A DNA stretch of 64,000 bases from assembly GCF_016757735.1 (NCBI RefSeq), contig NZ_CP068439.1:1116001-1180000 (forward strand). Reading direction: 5' to 3'. The notes beneath the pieces were generated by a model that had not been told where the DNA came from, did no database searches, and saw nothing but the letters and a program-made list of their open reading frames with translations. Source of the DNA: Aequorivita iocasae. Its GTDB lineage: Bacteria > Bacteroidota > Bacteroidia > Flavobacteriales > Flavobacteriaceae. Below, one piece after another: positions 26,701-34,793 of this stretch. Numbering within the stretch: position 1 is the first letter of the stretch; every line of letters begins with the position of its first letter. The position numbers and the translations under genes were made by a program.

Positions 26701-26961
26701 CGATTACGACCTATTTTAATGACTTCCTTCGCCTTCATCTTAGGATTGATGCCGTTGGTACTTTCCAGTGGCGTGGGTGCAGCCGGGAACCGTTCAATCG
26801 GTACGGGAGCAGTTGGCGGATTGTTGATTGGAACTATTATAGGCGTTTTCGTAATTCCAATTTTGTTCATCCTTTTCCAATGGTTACAGGAAAAAATTAC
26901 CGGTGCACCGACTGAAAAATTAGAAACTATTGAAGAAAACATTTCAGATGAAAAAGAATAG
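23797..26961 (+). CDS. RND multidrug efflux transporter (AcrB/HAE1 family)
   Basis: 1054 residues, the standard HAE1 length, with 12 expected membrane helices. It begins FIDRPVLSTVISIIIVILG, and the porter region opens with NLPITQYPDIAPPTIQV. The TM4 proton-relay segment GIVVDDAIVVVEAV has the two adjacent aspartates, and the C-terminal half has GLLAKNAILIVEFA with the relay lysine. It exports hydrophobic or amphiphilic compounds using the proton gradient; the actual substrate is not predictable. Confidence 0.95.
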   Translation: MLKTFIDRPVLSTVISIIIVILGILGLTNLPITQYPDIAPPTIQVNATYPGANAETILESVVIPLEEQINGVEGMTYLTSTATNNGTASISVFFDQDVDPDIAAVNVQNRVARANSLLPQAVIQTGVTTSKQQTSALMFLSFYSTNPDYDDTFLQNYLKINVIPELQRVNGVGDVSVFGGKDYSMRIWLNPQKLAAYSLMPSDVVAALKEQSLEAAAGALGENNGEAFSYTIKYPGRYKTEQQYSDIVIKALGNGEFLRLSDVAQIELGAQSYAGGSVTNGNPAVNMGIFQTKGSNAQEIIDAIKVELAQVEANLPEGITYYIPYDTNNFLNASIEKVVMTLVEAFLLVFLVVFIFLQDFRSTLIPAIAVPVSIIGTFFFLNLFGYSINLLTLFALVLAIGIVVDDAIVVVEAVHSKIDEGEKSPKKASLKAMHEISGAIVSITLVMSAVFIPVTFIKGPTGVFYEQFGVTLIVAIIISAINALTLTPALSALFLKGHDEKQNSNKPGFIQKFFNGFNRGFKATVNRYGRSVHFLYRHKWITGVILLLAVLGIWWSSATLKTGFVPDEDRGIIFMNVELPAGSSIDRTREVNLKLYNKIKDLPGVQGASVIDGRSLISGAGSNYGLGFIRLDDWKDREDESLSVQAITGQLFGIAAQIPEAQIIFFSPPSIPGFGNSAGAEVNLLDRSGGSFTDLDQTNQEFIAKLSQRPEIQYAQSSFNTRYPQYEMILNVPLAKEVGVSVQTIFNTLQGYIGSIFAADFSRFGKQYRVYVQALPEDRASESDLNNIYVRTASGEMTPITQFVTLKRVYGPQSVTRFNLFNSTKVTAAPAPGYSSGDVIAAVEDVSQTLPSNFDIAYSGLTLEEKSAGNQTTMIFILSLVFVYFLLAAQYESYLLPFSVLFSLPVGVFGAYISTQFMGLQNNIYFQIALIMLIGLLAKNAILIVEFALQRRKHGESILDAAIDGAEARLRPILMTSFAFILGLMPLVLSSGVGAAGNRSIGTGAVGGLLIGTIIGVFVIPILFILFQWLQEKITGAPTEKLETIEENISDEKE

Positions 26962-28345
26962 TATATATAGAATATTGATATTGGCAAGCTTGCCATTGCT
27001 ATTGGTTTCATGCTTTGCCGCAAAAGATTATGAACGGCCCCAAGTGGTAAATGAAGCAAATTACCGAACTGAAAATCTTCCACAGGATACGTTGAGCATC
27101 GCGACCCTTTCGTGGAAGGAATTGTTCACGGATCCGTTGTTGCAAGGTTACATTGAAGAAGGCTTGAAAAACAATATGGACATTCGGGTGGCGCTTCAGC
27201 AAATACGTATTGCCGAAGCTTATGTAAAACAAGGCAAGGCGGGATATTTTCCTTCTTTGAATGGAAATGCAAAATATACTCATCAGGAATTTTCTGCCGG
27301 AGGTCAGTTTGGCGGTCAGTTTTCATCATTGGATCAATATGAATTGAGCGCTGGTCTTTCTTGGGAAGCAGATATCTGGGGAAAAATACGTAGCAATGAA
27401 AGGGCTTTTCAAGCTTCATACCTTCAAAGCATCGCAGCACACCAAGCCGTAAAAAGTAGGTTGATTGCCAATATTGCTTCGGTTTATTACCAATTGTTGG
27501 CGGTGGATGAACAAATACGTGTTACAGAAGAGACAATTGAAACGCGTTCCAAGGGGCTGGAAACTACCCAAGCTTTAAAAGAAGCCGGAAACGTTACCGA
27601 AGTAGGCGTAAAGCAAACGGAAGCACAGCTTTATACCGCTCAGGGAATTTTAATCGATTTAAAAAACCAAGCCCGCTTGTTGGAAAACACCATGTCCATT
27701 TTATTGGGAAGTGCTCCGCACGAAATAAGCCGTGGAAACTTGGAAAATCAAGATATCGAAATACCTTTAAACACGGGGATTCCCTCACAATTGCTCAGAA
27801 ATAGACCCGATGTTATGGCGGCAGAATATAGTTTGATGAATGCTTTCGAACTTACAAATGCAGCACGCGCAAATTTCTATCCTTCATTGACGCTTTCGGC
27901 AACGGGAGGTTTTCAAAATATTGAGATTGATAAACTTTTCAACGCCAATTCGTTATTCGCAACCATCATTGGCGGGTTGACGCAGCCTATTTTTAACAAA
28001 CGACAAATCCGCACGCAGTATGAAGTTTCGCAGGCACAGCAGGAACAGGCTTATTTAGATTTTAGATTGGCCATTATTACTGCCAGTAAAGAAGTCTCTG
28101 ACGCACTTTATAACTATGAGTCCGCAACCGAAAAAATTGAGGTAAACCAAAAGGAATTTGAAGCTTATAATTTGGCAACAGGCTATTCCGAAGAACTTTT
28201 GAATAACGGTTTTGCAAACTATTTGGAAGTCTTAAATGCGCAGGAAAATGCGCTTAATTCAAGCTTAAACCTTATAAACACAAAGAATAACCAGCTTCAG
28301 GCCATCGTAGATTTATACGAAGCCTTGGGCGGCGGTTGGCGATAG
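26948..28345 (+). CDS. TolC-like outer membrane efflux lipoprotein (NodT/OprM family)
   Basis: 465 residues from the ATG at 26948 (MKKNSIYRIL), which overlaps the end of the pump gene by 14 bp; an in-frame TTG lies 18 bp upstream. The lipobox LLLVSC (C23 from M1) is followed by the duplicated TolC helical-hairpin fold, seen in LEAGL-type repeats such as RADVMAAEYSLMNAFELTNAARANFYP split over two motifs (RNRPDVMAAEY and ARANFYPSLTLSATGGF). It completes the tripartite pump. A terminator follows at 28375. Confidence 0.93.
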   Translation: MKKNSIYRILILASLPLLLVSCFAAKDYERPQVVNEANYRTENLPQDTLSIATLSWKELFTDPLLQGYIEEGLKNNMDIRVALQQIRIAEAYVKQGKAGYFPSLNGNAKYTHQEFSAGGQFGGQFSSLDQYELSAGLSWEADIWGKIRSNERAFQASYLQSIAAHQAVKSRLIANIASVYYQLLAVDEQIRVTEETIETRSKGLETTQALKEAGNVTEVGVKQTEAQLYTAQGILIDLKNQARLLENTMSILLGSAPHEISRGNLENQDIEIPLNTGIPSQLLRNRPDVMAAEYSLMNAFELTNAARANFYPSLTLSATGGFQNIEIDKLFNANSLFATIIGGLTQPIFNKRQIRTQYEVSQAQQEQAYLDFRLAIITASKEVSDALYNYESATEKIEVNQKEFEAYNLATGYSEELLNNGFANYLEVLNAQENALNSSLNLINTKNNQLQAIVDLYEALGGGWR

Positions 28346-28374
28346 TTTTTTTCATAATTTTTATTGTTGATTGT

Positions 28375-28414
28375 AAATCTGTCTTGAAACTTTTTTTCAA
28401 GGCAGATTTTTTTT
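28375..28414 (+). terminator. Terminator of the efflux operon
   Basis: A 15-bp stem (AAATCTGTCTTGAAA with TTTCAAGGCAGATTT, one G-U pair) followed by eight T residues. It ends at the stop codon of the convergent YCII lipoprotein gene and may serve both. Confidence 0.85.
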
Positions 28415-28907
28415 ATCGCAACGGAAACCCCTTAGCAGCCCACCACGGGTGGATTTCAATTGGCAGTCTGCCCGCTTTTACCATCGGGTCCATATTTGCC
28501 AAACTATCCGCCATTTTTTGGGTGGGCACGTTGTAAATGGTGATGCCGCGAATATCGCCATCATCGCCAAACGGTCCTGAAATATCTGCAAAACCTTCTT
28601 TATACATCCTGCCCAAGTGTGCCAAATGCAGTTTTTGAAGACTGTCTGCCTCCTCTTTAGTTTGGGAGCGGGTTGGACCTTTTTTTAAGAATGCAATAAA
28701 ATATTGCTGCATCAAAATGGTGTCGCCCGATTTTTCATCAACATAATCGAAGGTTTGAAAGCCTTTTTGAGTAAGTTCTTCTTTTAGCTGCGCCATTGGA
28801 ATTTTCTCTTCCTCTGGGCAAGGCTCGGTGATGTATTCTTTCTCAACTTTTGTTTCACAACTAAAAAGTGTGATTCCTAAAATTATCAATAGTAGTCTAG
28901 CTTTCAC
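28413..28907 (-). CDS. YCII-domain lipoprotein
   Basis: 164 residues. A lipobox LFSC (C17) is followed by a spacer and a YCII-like ferredoxin fold: YFIAFLKKGPTRSQ, then LHLAHLGRMYKEGFADISGPFGDDGDIRGITIYNV and the late PTQKMADSLANMDPMVKAGRL helix (quoted in parts). YCII domains keep a conserved His (HLAHL) and Asp (DD). Exported versions are common in Bacteroidota; the activity is unknown. The start overlaps the CYTH gene end by 11 bp. Confidence 0.8.
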   Translation of the reverse strand: MKARLLLIILGITLFSCETKVEKEYITEPCPEEEKIPMAQLKEELTQKGFQTFDYVDEKSGDTILMQQYFIAFLKKGPTRSQTKEEADSLQKLHLAHLGRMYKEGFADISGPFGDDGDIRGITIYNVPTQKMADSLANMDPMVKAGRLPIEIHPWWAAKGFPLR

Positions 28908-29376
28908 TTTTCCAAGTTTTAAAAGGATTTTTACTCAAATTTGAATTGTAATATTTCACATCGCCCGTAACTTCCTTTCCCAGCCATTCAGGTTTTGAAA
29001 AGGGCTCGGTTTCTGAATTAAGTTCTATTTCTGCAATGATTAAACCTTCGTTTTCGCCCGTAAAATCATCCACTTCAAAAGTATGGTCGTCAAAGAAAAT
29101 TTCATAGCGTGTTTTTTCAATAATTCCCGGTTCGCAGAGATGAAGCAATTCCTCAGCTTCGGCCTGTGAAATTTGTTTTTCCCATTCAAATCTCGTAAGG
29201 CCAGATTTGTTGGATTTTCCTTTAATGGTTAAAAATCCATCGTTTCCCTGAATGCGGATGCGCACGGTGCGTTCGGGATGGGTGTTCAAAAACCCTTGAA
29301 CGATTCGCGTGCGTTTGTGCGCCTCATTTTTAAAAGCTTCGGAAGTGACTAAAAATTTACGTTCTATTTCCTGCAT
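28897..29376 (-). CDS. CYTH-domain protein (class IV adenylate cyclase / triphosphatase fold)
   Basis: 159 residues, a single CYTH domain. The signature ExExK is EIERK at residues 3-7, and the alternating charged strands of the triphosphate tunnel follow: RTVRIRIQ, GFLTIKGK, RFEWEKQI, EKTRYEI, FEVDDFTG and IAEIELNS. Small bacterial CYTH proteins are often inorganic triphosphatases; cyclase activity cannot be excluded. It overlaps its neighbours at both ends, so it is translated with the NAD(P)-binding protein and the YCII lipoprotein. Confidence 0.9.
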   Translation of the reverse strand: MQEIERKFLVTSEAFKNEAHKRTRIVQGFLNTHPERTVRIRIQGNDGFLTIKGKSNKSGLTRFEWEKQISQAEAEELLHLCEPGIIEKTRYEIFFDDHTFEVDDFTGENEGLIIAEIELNSETEPFSKPEWLGKEVTGDVKYYNSNLSKNPFKTWKSES

Positions 29377-30022
29377 TTTGGGCTATTTGTTTGATTTCAT
29401 CGGAAGTGATTTGTTGTTTTGGAAATTCTTTTTTCACCAAAACCAGCATCGCTTCAGCAATAGTTTCAGCTTTTATCATTTTGTATTTCTTCGGAACCAA
29501 AAATCCGAAACTCTTCATAAAAAAAGTAGCAACTTTTTCACCAAAACGGTTTTCTTCACGATCGCCAACAATTAGTGAAGGTTGCAGGATGTATGTATTT
29601 TCAATATGCTGATTTAAAACATCATGTTGCATTTCACCTTTTGTTTTGTTGTAAAAAATGCTGCTATTGGCATCTGCGCCCATTGCCGAAATTACGATAA
29701 ACGTTTCAATTCCGTTCTGTTTTGCAAGCTTGGCGGCAGTCACGGGAATGCCGTAATCAATTTTTTTATAGGTTTCCTTATTAGGCGTTTTGGCTTTTGT
29801 GGTGCCAATGCAGCAGAAAACCACATCGGCTTTAAAGGCTTCGGAATGGTTTTCCAGTTGGAACATATCTATCAAATGCTCCTCAATTTTCGGGGAATTC
29901 ATATCAGCAGTGCTGCGCGAAAAGAGTTTTATCTTTTCATAAGCAGGGTCTTTCAAAAGTTTTTTGAGCAGGATACTTCCCGTTAAGCCCGTGGCGCCTA
30001 AAATGATTGCTGTTTTTTTCAT
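29357..30022 (-). CDS. NAD(P)H-binding atypical SDR (HTATIP2/TIP30-like)
   Basis: 221 residues from the ATG at 30022 (MKKTAIILGATG); an ATG five codons earlier is in frame. The dinucleotide loop GATGLTG is at residues 9-15, followed by FCCIGTTKAK and IVISAMGAD, features of the atypical SDR group with human HTATIP2. The YxxxK pair appears as YNKTKGEMQ. It is likely an oxidoreductase or a sensor; no substrate is evident. It is the first gene of a three-gene minus-strand cluster with CYTH and YCII genes, divergent from dinB. Confidence 0.82.
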   Translation of the reverse strand: MKKTAIILGATGLTGSILLKKLLKDPAYEKIKLFSRSTADMNSPKIEEHLIDMFQLENHSEAFKADVVFCCIGTTKAKTPNKETYKKIDYGIPVTAAKLAKQNGIETFIVISAMGADANSSIFYNKTKGEMQHDVLNQHIENTYILQPSLIVGDREENRFGEKVATFFMKSFGFLVPKKYKMIKAETIAEAMLVLVKKEFPKQQITSDEIKQIAQNAGNRT

Positions 30023-30045
30023 TGAATATGTTTCCATTAAAAATA

Positions 30046-30070
30046 GGTTTCGACTGCGCTCAACCAGACA
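30046..30070 (+). repeat. Dispersed intergenic repeat, copy 1
   Basis: GGTTTCGACTGCGCTCAACC and the following AGACA. It matches 19 of 25 bases, without gaps, to a second intergenic copy at 57942. The outer GGTT/AACC arms become GGTC/GACC in the second copy, a compensating change. It lies in the divergent gap upstream of dinB. Confidence 0.6.
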
Positions 30071-30080
30071 TTAAAGATAT

Positions 30081-30088
30081 TAAATTTG
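30081..30088 (+). promoter_or_regulatory. -7 box TAAATTTG immediately upstream of dinB
   Basis: A perfect TANNTTTG box ending 4 bp before the dinB ATG at 30093. Transcription would begin at or within a base or so of the start codon, implying a leaderless mRNA. Confidence 0.6.
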
Positions 30089-30092
30089 TAAG

Positions 30093-31202
30093 ATGCAGGA
30101 CGAACTACCCATCCGCAAAATAATTCACGTAGATATGGACGCTTTTTATGCGTCCGTGGAGCAGTTGGACAATCCCGAGCTTCGCGGAAAGGCGATTGCC
30201 GTGGGCGGTGGCTCAGCCCGTGGCGTTGTAAGCGCTGCAAGTTATGAAGCCCGAAAATTTGGTGTGCGCAGTGCGATGAGCGGGACGGTAGCACGAAAGC
30301 TTTGTCCAGACTTGATTTTTGTGCGAACCAATTTTGACCGCTACAAAGAAGTTTCGAAACAAATTAGGAAAATATTTTTTGAATATACCGATTTGGTGGA
30401 ACCGCTGTCTTTGGACGAAGCTTATTTGGACGTTACCGAAAACAAAAAGGGCAATCCCAGCGCCACAATGATTGCAACCGAGATTCGGAAAAAGATAAAA
30501 GAAAAGACAGGGTTGAACGCTTCCGCAGGGATTTCGGTTAATAAATTTGTGGCAAAAATTGCCAGCGATATTAACAAGCCCAACGGACAGAAAACAATTG
30601 GCCCCGAAGAGGTAATTTCTTTTTTGGAAACTTTGGATGTAAAGAAATTTTACGGTGTGGGGAAAGTAACCAAAGAGAAAATGTACCGTTTGGGCATTTT
30701 TACGGGAAAGGATTTAAAAAGTAAATCGATTGAATTTTTAGAGGAACACTTCGGGAAAAGTGGCGGGTATTATTACAATGTTGTCCGTGGAATTCACAAT
30801 AGCAAAGTAAAACCTACACGGACACAGAAATCTTTGGCGGCCGAACATACTTTTTCTGAAAATATTTCCTCTGAAATTTTTATGCTTGAAAGATTAGAGG
30901 AAATAGCCGCTGAAGTAGAAAGCAGATTAAAGAAGAAAAAACTGGCGGGAAAGACCGTGACGCTGAAAATTAAATACCGTGACTTTACGCTTCAAACCCG
31001 CAGCAAAACCTTGCCGTTATATATATCCTCCAAAGAACTTATTATGGACGTGGTTAAAGAATTGTTATTTCAGGAAAAAATGTATGAGTCGGTACGATTG
31101 TTGGGCATTTCAATTTCACACCTAAACAATAACAATGAAACCCCGAAGAAAAAAGAGGTTCCGAAGGAATCGATTGATGTACAACTTAAACTTGAATTTT
31201 AA
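30093..31202 (+). CDS. dinB: DNA polymerase IV (Y-family translesion polymerase)
   Basis: 369 residues. The palm catalytic motifs are intact: HVDMDAFYAS (D14) and SLDEAYLDV (D108, E109). The steric-gate position is the F of DAFYASVEQ as in DinB. The thumb helix-hairpin-helix (YGVGKVTKEKMYRLGI) and a little-finger domain follow, and the C terminus IDVQLKLEF resembles a beta-clamp binding peptide (QLKLEF). It copies past lesions at low fidelity. The gene seems to stand alone with a promoter right at its start codon. I see no LexA-type box. Confidence 0.95.
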   Translation: MQDELPIRKIIHVDMDAFYASVEQLDNPELRGKAIAVGGGSARGVVSAASYEARKFGVRSAMSGTVARKLCPDLIFVRTNFDRYKEVSKQIRKIFFEYTDLVEPLSLDEAYLDVTENKKGNPSATMIATEIRKKIKEKTGLNASAGISVNKFVAKIASDINKPNGQKTIGPEEVISFLETLDVKKFYGVGKVTKEKMYRLGIFTGKDLKSKSIEFLEEHFGKSGGYYYNVVRGIHNSKVKPTRTQKSLAAEHTFSENISSEIFMLERLEEIAAEVESRLKKKKLAGKTVTLKIKYRDFTLQTRSKTLPLYISSKELIMDVVKELLFQEKMYESVRLLGISISHLNNNNETPKKKEVPKESIDVQLKLEF

Positions 31203-31217
31203 ATATGATAGAAAGCT

Positions 31218-31225
31218 ACGTATCT
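31218..31225 (+). promoter_or_regulatory. -7-like box TATCTTTA for the SH3 lipoprotein gene
   Basis: A seven-of-eight match to TANNTTTG, 26 bp upstream of the ATG at 31252. Confidence 0.45.
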
Positions 31226-31251
31226 TTAAACTAATTTAAAACTCCAGATTT

Positions 31252-32013
31252 ATGAAAACCGTAGCTTTTTCCCTTCTTGCCCTTGCAGGTTTCACCTTTC
31301 TATTTTCCTGTAAAAACAACGCCAAAACCAACGAAGAAACCCAGACTGTTGTAACTGATTCCATTCCTGCGGAAACTGCGCCCAATGCTATGTACGTTAC
31401 CGCTGTAAGTGGATTAACTTTACGTGAATTTCCCAATCTGCAAAGTGCGAAACTTGCCGTGATGCCCTTGGGCACGAAAGTGAAAATCGTGAAGGCCGAA
31501 GGAAAAACCACGATGAACGTGGGTGGAATTGATGGCGCGATGGACGAGGTGGAGTTTAATAATCAAAAAGGGTTTGCTTTTAACGGTTTTCTTTCAAAGT
31601 TTTTCCCTCCCGGGGAAAATGCTTCCGCAAAAAACTATGCTGAGGAACTAAAGAAAGATTTTCCAAAAGTGAGTTATTCCGAAGCTACGGGCGGTACGGC
31701 GAGCAAGCCTACAAAAACCGAAACCTTGATTTTGCCAACCGATACATGGCACGAGGCATTTTTTACGGCGCAACAACTATTTGCAATTCCGAAATCGTTT
31801 GCGTTTCCAAATCCTAAGGGTTCCAATAGCGAAACGCAACAAAACAATGAGAAAAAGAAAACCGATTTTATAAGTGAACTCCAAATTTCACGAAATGAAA
31901 ACCAGCTTCAGAAAATAGTGTATAATTATAAAACCACTGGTTTTGGCTATACGGTTACTATTACCAAAGAAGCGGAGGGGATGAAACTTGAGAAGACGGA
32001 AGTAGCAGACTAA
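31252..32013 (+). CDS. SH3-domain lipoprotein
   Basis: 253 residues. The lipobox LFSC (C20) is followed by a low-complexity linker and a bacterial SH3-like domain (about 47-118): MYVTAVSGLTLREFPNLQS, KLAVMPLGTKVKIVK and a closing strand QKGFAFNGFLSKF. The remaining 130 residues show no domain I recognise. Bacterial SH3 domains often bind cell-wall peptides, so an envelope role is plausible. Its stop codon touches the pyk stop codon of the convergent operon with no gap. Confidence 0.78.
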   Translation: MKTVAFSLLALAGFTFLFSCKNNAKTNEETQTVVTDSIPAETAPNAMYVTAVSGLTLREFPNLQSAKLAVMPLGTKVKIVKAEGKTTMNVGGIDGAMDEVEFNNQKGFAFNGFLSKFFPPGENASAKNYAEELKKDFPKVSYSEATGGTASKPTKTETLILPTDTWHEAFFTAQQLFAIPKSFAFPNPKGSNSETQQNNEKKKTDFISELQISRNENQLQKIVYNYKTTGFGYTVTITKEAEGMKLEKTEVAD

Positions 32014-33444
32014 TTATTTCACCTGCGTAACGCGCAACGTATTCACCATTCCCTTATCCACAATAGGCATAGCTGCAAGGTTTATTAAATAGTCGCCTTT
32101 GTGCACGTAGCCTTTTTCAAAAGCAATCCGGTTTACATCGTCCACGGTTTCATCAGTACTTACGTATTTGTCGTAATAAAAGGCTTTTACGCCCCAAAGT
32201 AAATTCAAACGGGCAAGAATACGTTTGTTAGAAGTAAATGCCAAAATAAAAGCTGAAGGGCGCCATGCTGAAATTTGGAAAGCAGTATAACCACTATTTG
32301 TCAAAGTGCAAATAGCTTGCGCCTCAATTTCATTGGCCATATGTGCTGCGTGGTAGCAGATGGATTTGGTAACGTAACGGTTGGTTTTTATTTGCGGAGG
32401 CTCCTGTGGCACGCGTATCAATTCAGAGTTTTCTACACTTTTTAGGATTTTTGCCATTGTTTTTATAACAGCTACTGGATAATTGCCCACGGAAGTTTCG
32501 CCCGAAAGCATCACGGCATCGGCACCATCCATAACAGAGTTTGCCACGTCGTTCACTTCGGCGCGGGTTGGGGTTAATGAGGTTATCATCGTTTCCATCA
32601 TTTGGGTAGCTATGATTACGGGAATGCGGGCACGCTTTGCGGTAAGCACCAATTCTTTTTGAATTAGGGGCACTTCCTCTGCGGGCACTTCTACGCCCAA
32701 ATCGCCGCGGGCTACCATAAGGCCGTCGCAATATGCGATGATCCTGTCAATATTTTCGACCGCCTCGGGCTTTTCAATTTTTGCAATTATGGGAATTTTA
32801 TATTCCGAATGCGCTTCAATCAACGCTTGAAGTTCCTTTAAATCCTCGGCGTGGCGTACAAAGGAAAGGGCTATCCAATCTACCTTTTGTTCAATGGCAA
32901 AAATGGCGTCCTCTTTGTCTTTCGCAGTAAGGGCAGGGAGCGAAATTTTGGTGTTTGGCAAATTCACACCTTTTTTTGAACGCAACGGTCCGCCCTGAAT
33001 TACCATTACTTTTACTTCGTTTACATTATTGGTTTCGAGCACTTCAAAAATAAGTTTGCCATCGTCTAAGAGTACCCGCTCGCCAGCGTTTACATCTCGC
33101 GGAAAATTGTCATAGTTCATATAAACGCGTTCGCGGTTGCCCTCAAACTCATCGCCAGTGCAGAATAAAAGCTCATCGCCGGGTTGCACGATCACTTCTT
33201 CTTTCATCATCCCCACACGAAGTTTTGGCCCTTGCAGATCGCCCAAAATGCCTACGTGTGTATCCAATTCCTCGGAAAGTTTCCTGATGGTGGCGATTGT
33301 TTTTTTGACAGTAGTATAGTCAGCATGCGAAAAATTCACCCTAAATACGTCCACACCCTCCAAAATCATATATCTGAGGGTTTCTTCACTGGAAGTTGCA
33401 GGGCCAAGGGTTGCAACTATTTTGGTTCTTTTTTGATTTGACAT
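32014..33444 (-). CDS. pyk: Pyruvate kinase
   Basis: 476 residues. It carries the family signature region IAKIEKPEAVENIDRII, followed by DGLMVARGDLGVEVP and the MMETMI helix. The N terminus KRTKIVATLGPATSS and substrate loops (NFSHAD, GDLQGPKLRVG) are complete. It makes ATP and pyruvate from phosphoenolpyruvate, the last step of glycolysis. It follows the IPExxxVDY gene with no gap, as in other flavobacteria, and the two share the promoter at 33961. Confidence 0.96.
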   Translation of the reverse strand: MSNQKRTKIVATLGPATSSEETLRYMILEGVDVFRVNFSHADYTTVKKTIATIRKLSEELDTHVGILGDLQGPKLRVGMMKEEVIVQPGDELLFCTGDEFEGNRERVYMNYDNFPRDVNAGERVLLDDGKLIFEVLETNNVNEVKVMVIQGGPLRSKKGVNLPNTKISLPALTAKDKEDAIFAIEQKVDWIALSFVRHAEDLKELQALIEAHSEYKIPIIAKIEKPEAVENIDRIIAYCDGLMVARGDLGVEVPAEEVPLIQKELVLTAKRARIPVIIATQMMETMITSLTPTRAEVNDVANSVMDGADAVMLSGETSVGNYPVAVIKTMAKILKSVENSELIRVPQEPPQIKTNRYVTKSICYHAAHMANEIEAQAICTLTNSGYTAFQISAWRPSAFILAFTSNKRILARLNLLWGVKAFYYDKYVSTDETVDDVNRIAFEKGYVHKGDYLINLAAMPIVDKGMVNTLRVTQVK

Positions 33445-33936
33445 TTAGTCGAAAATTAAATTGTTTTTTGATTTTATATTTTCCATTTCAACTGTGTAAG
33501 CTGAAATAACTTGTTTTATTCCGGTTATTTCTGAAAGTATTTTTCGCAGTGGATCTGTTTCAAAATCTGAGTAAATTTTCAGAAAATAATCCACTTTTTT
33601 AAATTCAGGAAGCAAATAATGTGCTGTCGATTTCTCTGAAACCAAATCTGCAAATAGACCACCAGAGGACTGTAACCCTGCTTCAACCGATTTGCATTTG
33701 TTGGCTATTAGGTAAAAATGGGTGTATTTGTGCACATCTTCAAAAGCATATAGCGGAAACGTTATCAGCAAACCTTCTGTTGAAAAATCGAGGTCGGTTT
33801 GTTTTCTTTTCAGCTTCAAATTTAAGTGGCGATTCATGAGATAGGCCATTTTATAGGCTTCTTCGCTACAATGGATGGCGATGAGCGTGTAGGGCTCTTC
33901 AAAATCTTCATCAAAAATCAATTTGTGATTTGCCAT
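33445..33936 (-). CDS. IPExxxVDY-family protein
   Basis: 163 residues from the ATG at 33936 (MANHKLIFDED); the frame opens with a TTG four codons earlier. The family motif appears as LPEFKKVDYFLKI near residue 115, close to the IPExxxVDY name-giving pattern. The family is restricted to Bacteroidota and typically lies between rnc and pyk, as here. Its function is unknown. Confidence 0.88.
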   Translation of the reverse strand: MANHKLIFDEDFEEPYTLIAIHCSEEAYKMAYLMNRHLNLKLKRKQTDLDFSTEGLLITFPLYAFEDVHKYTHFYLIANKCKSVEAGLQSSGGLFADLVSEKSTAHYLLPEFKKVDYFLKIYSDFETDPLRKILSEITGIKQVISAYTVEMENIKSKNNLIFD

Positions 33937-33960
33937 TGCTATTTTCAAGATATCTACTTA

Positions 33961-33968
33961 CAAAAATA
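33961..33968 (-). promoter_or_regulatory. -7 box TATTTTTG for the IPExxxVDY-pyk operon
   Basis: A perfect TANNTTTG box on the minus strand, 24 bp upstream of the ATG at 33936, in the 105-bp gap after rnc. It suggests that pyk is transcribed separately from the acpP-fabF-rnc genes. Confidence 0.6.
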
Positions 33969-34041
33969 GGCAACTTTAAAGGGATTAACGAAAGAACTTG
34001 GTTGCTATCGCTAAATTTGATGGTAAAATAACTTTTGGCAG

Positions 34042-34785
34042 CTAAGGTTTTTCTGAATCAACCTTAATTTGAAGTTTGTAAAAGGCTCTTTTGGCTGCGC
34101 GTTCCTCGGCTTTCTTCTTTGAGGTGGCCCTTGCTTTTGCCACTATTTCATCTTCAAGTTTTAATCTAACGGCGAAATGTTTCAGTTCGTCTTTGCCGTT
34201 GTCTTCATAAACTTCAAAAGTGAACTGTTTTTTATGTTTTTGGCACCATTCAATGAAAAGACTTTTATAGCTGATTACCTTTCCCTCCAGTTTTTTGATG
34301 TCCACATAAGGTTTGATGACCCTTTTTTGGATAAATTTTTCGCAGTATTTAAATCCGCGATCCAAATAAATGGCGCCCACTAAGGCTTCAAAAACGTTTC
34401 CATAGATATTTCCACTGAATTGCTGAGTGGGAATGGTGGTTTTTAAAAATTTTACCAATTGTAGGTCGCGGCCTAATTCATTCAAATGCTCACGGCTCAC
34501 AACCTTACTGCGCATTTTGGTAAGATAGCCTTCGTTGCCTCCAGGTACTTTTTTGAACAAATGTGCAGCAATTACGGCACCTAGCATGGCATCTCCCAAA
34601 AATTCGAGACGTTCATAATTTTGTGGTTGGCCGCTGGTATTTTTTTCGTTGGTAGAACGGTGGGTGAAAGCGGTTTCGTATATGGAAAGGTCTTTAGGGT
34701 TAAACCCCAATATTTTTTTTAGGGAATTGGAAAATTCCCCGTTTTTGTCTGAACGGGAAGAAAATATGTTTTTAATGGAGGCCAT
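34042..34785 (-). CDS. rnc: Ribonuclease III
   Basis: 247 residues. The RNase III signature YERLEFLGDAMLGAVIA with its acidic residues lies at about 57-73, and the second acidic pair is in the FEALVGAIYLDRG helix (about 127-139). The C-terminal double-stranded RNA-binding domain spans about 165-240. It processes rRNA precursors and structured RNAs. It lies 8 bp downstream of fabF in an acpP-fabF-rnc operon. Confidence 0.95.
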   Translation of the reverse strand: MASIKNIFSSRSDKNGEFSNSLKKILGFNPKDLSIYETAFTHRSTNEKNTSGQPQNYERLEFLGDAMLGAVIAAHLFKKVPGGNEGYLTKMRSKVVSREHLNELGRDLQLVKFLKTTIPTQQFSGNIYGNVFEALVGAIYLDRGFKYCEKFIQKRVIKPYVDIKKLEGKVISYKSLFIEWCQKHKKQFTFEVYEDNGKDELKHFAVRLKLEDEIVAKARATSKKKAEERAAKRAFYKLQIKVDSEKP

Positions 34786-34793
34786 TAATTGTT

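Noticed and set aside
26574-27083. 169-residue minus-strand ORF across the RND/TolC junction
   Set aside because: Antisense to two well-supported genes with overlapping ends.
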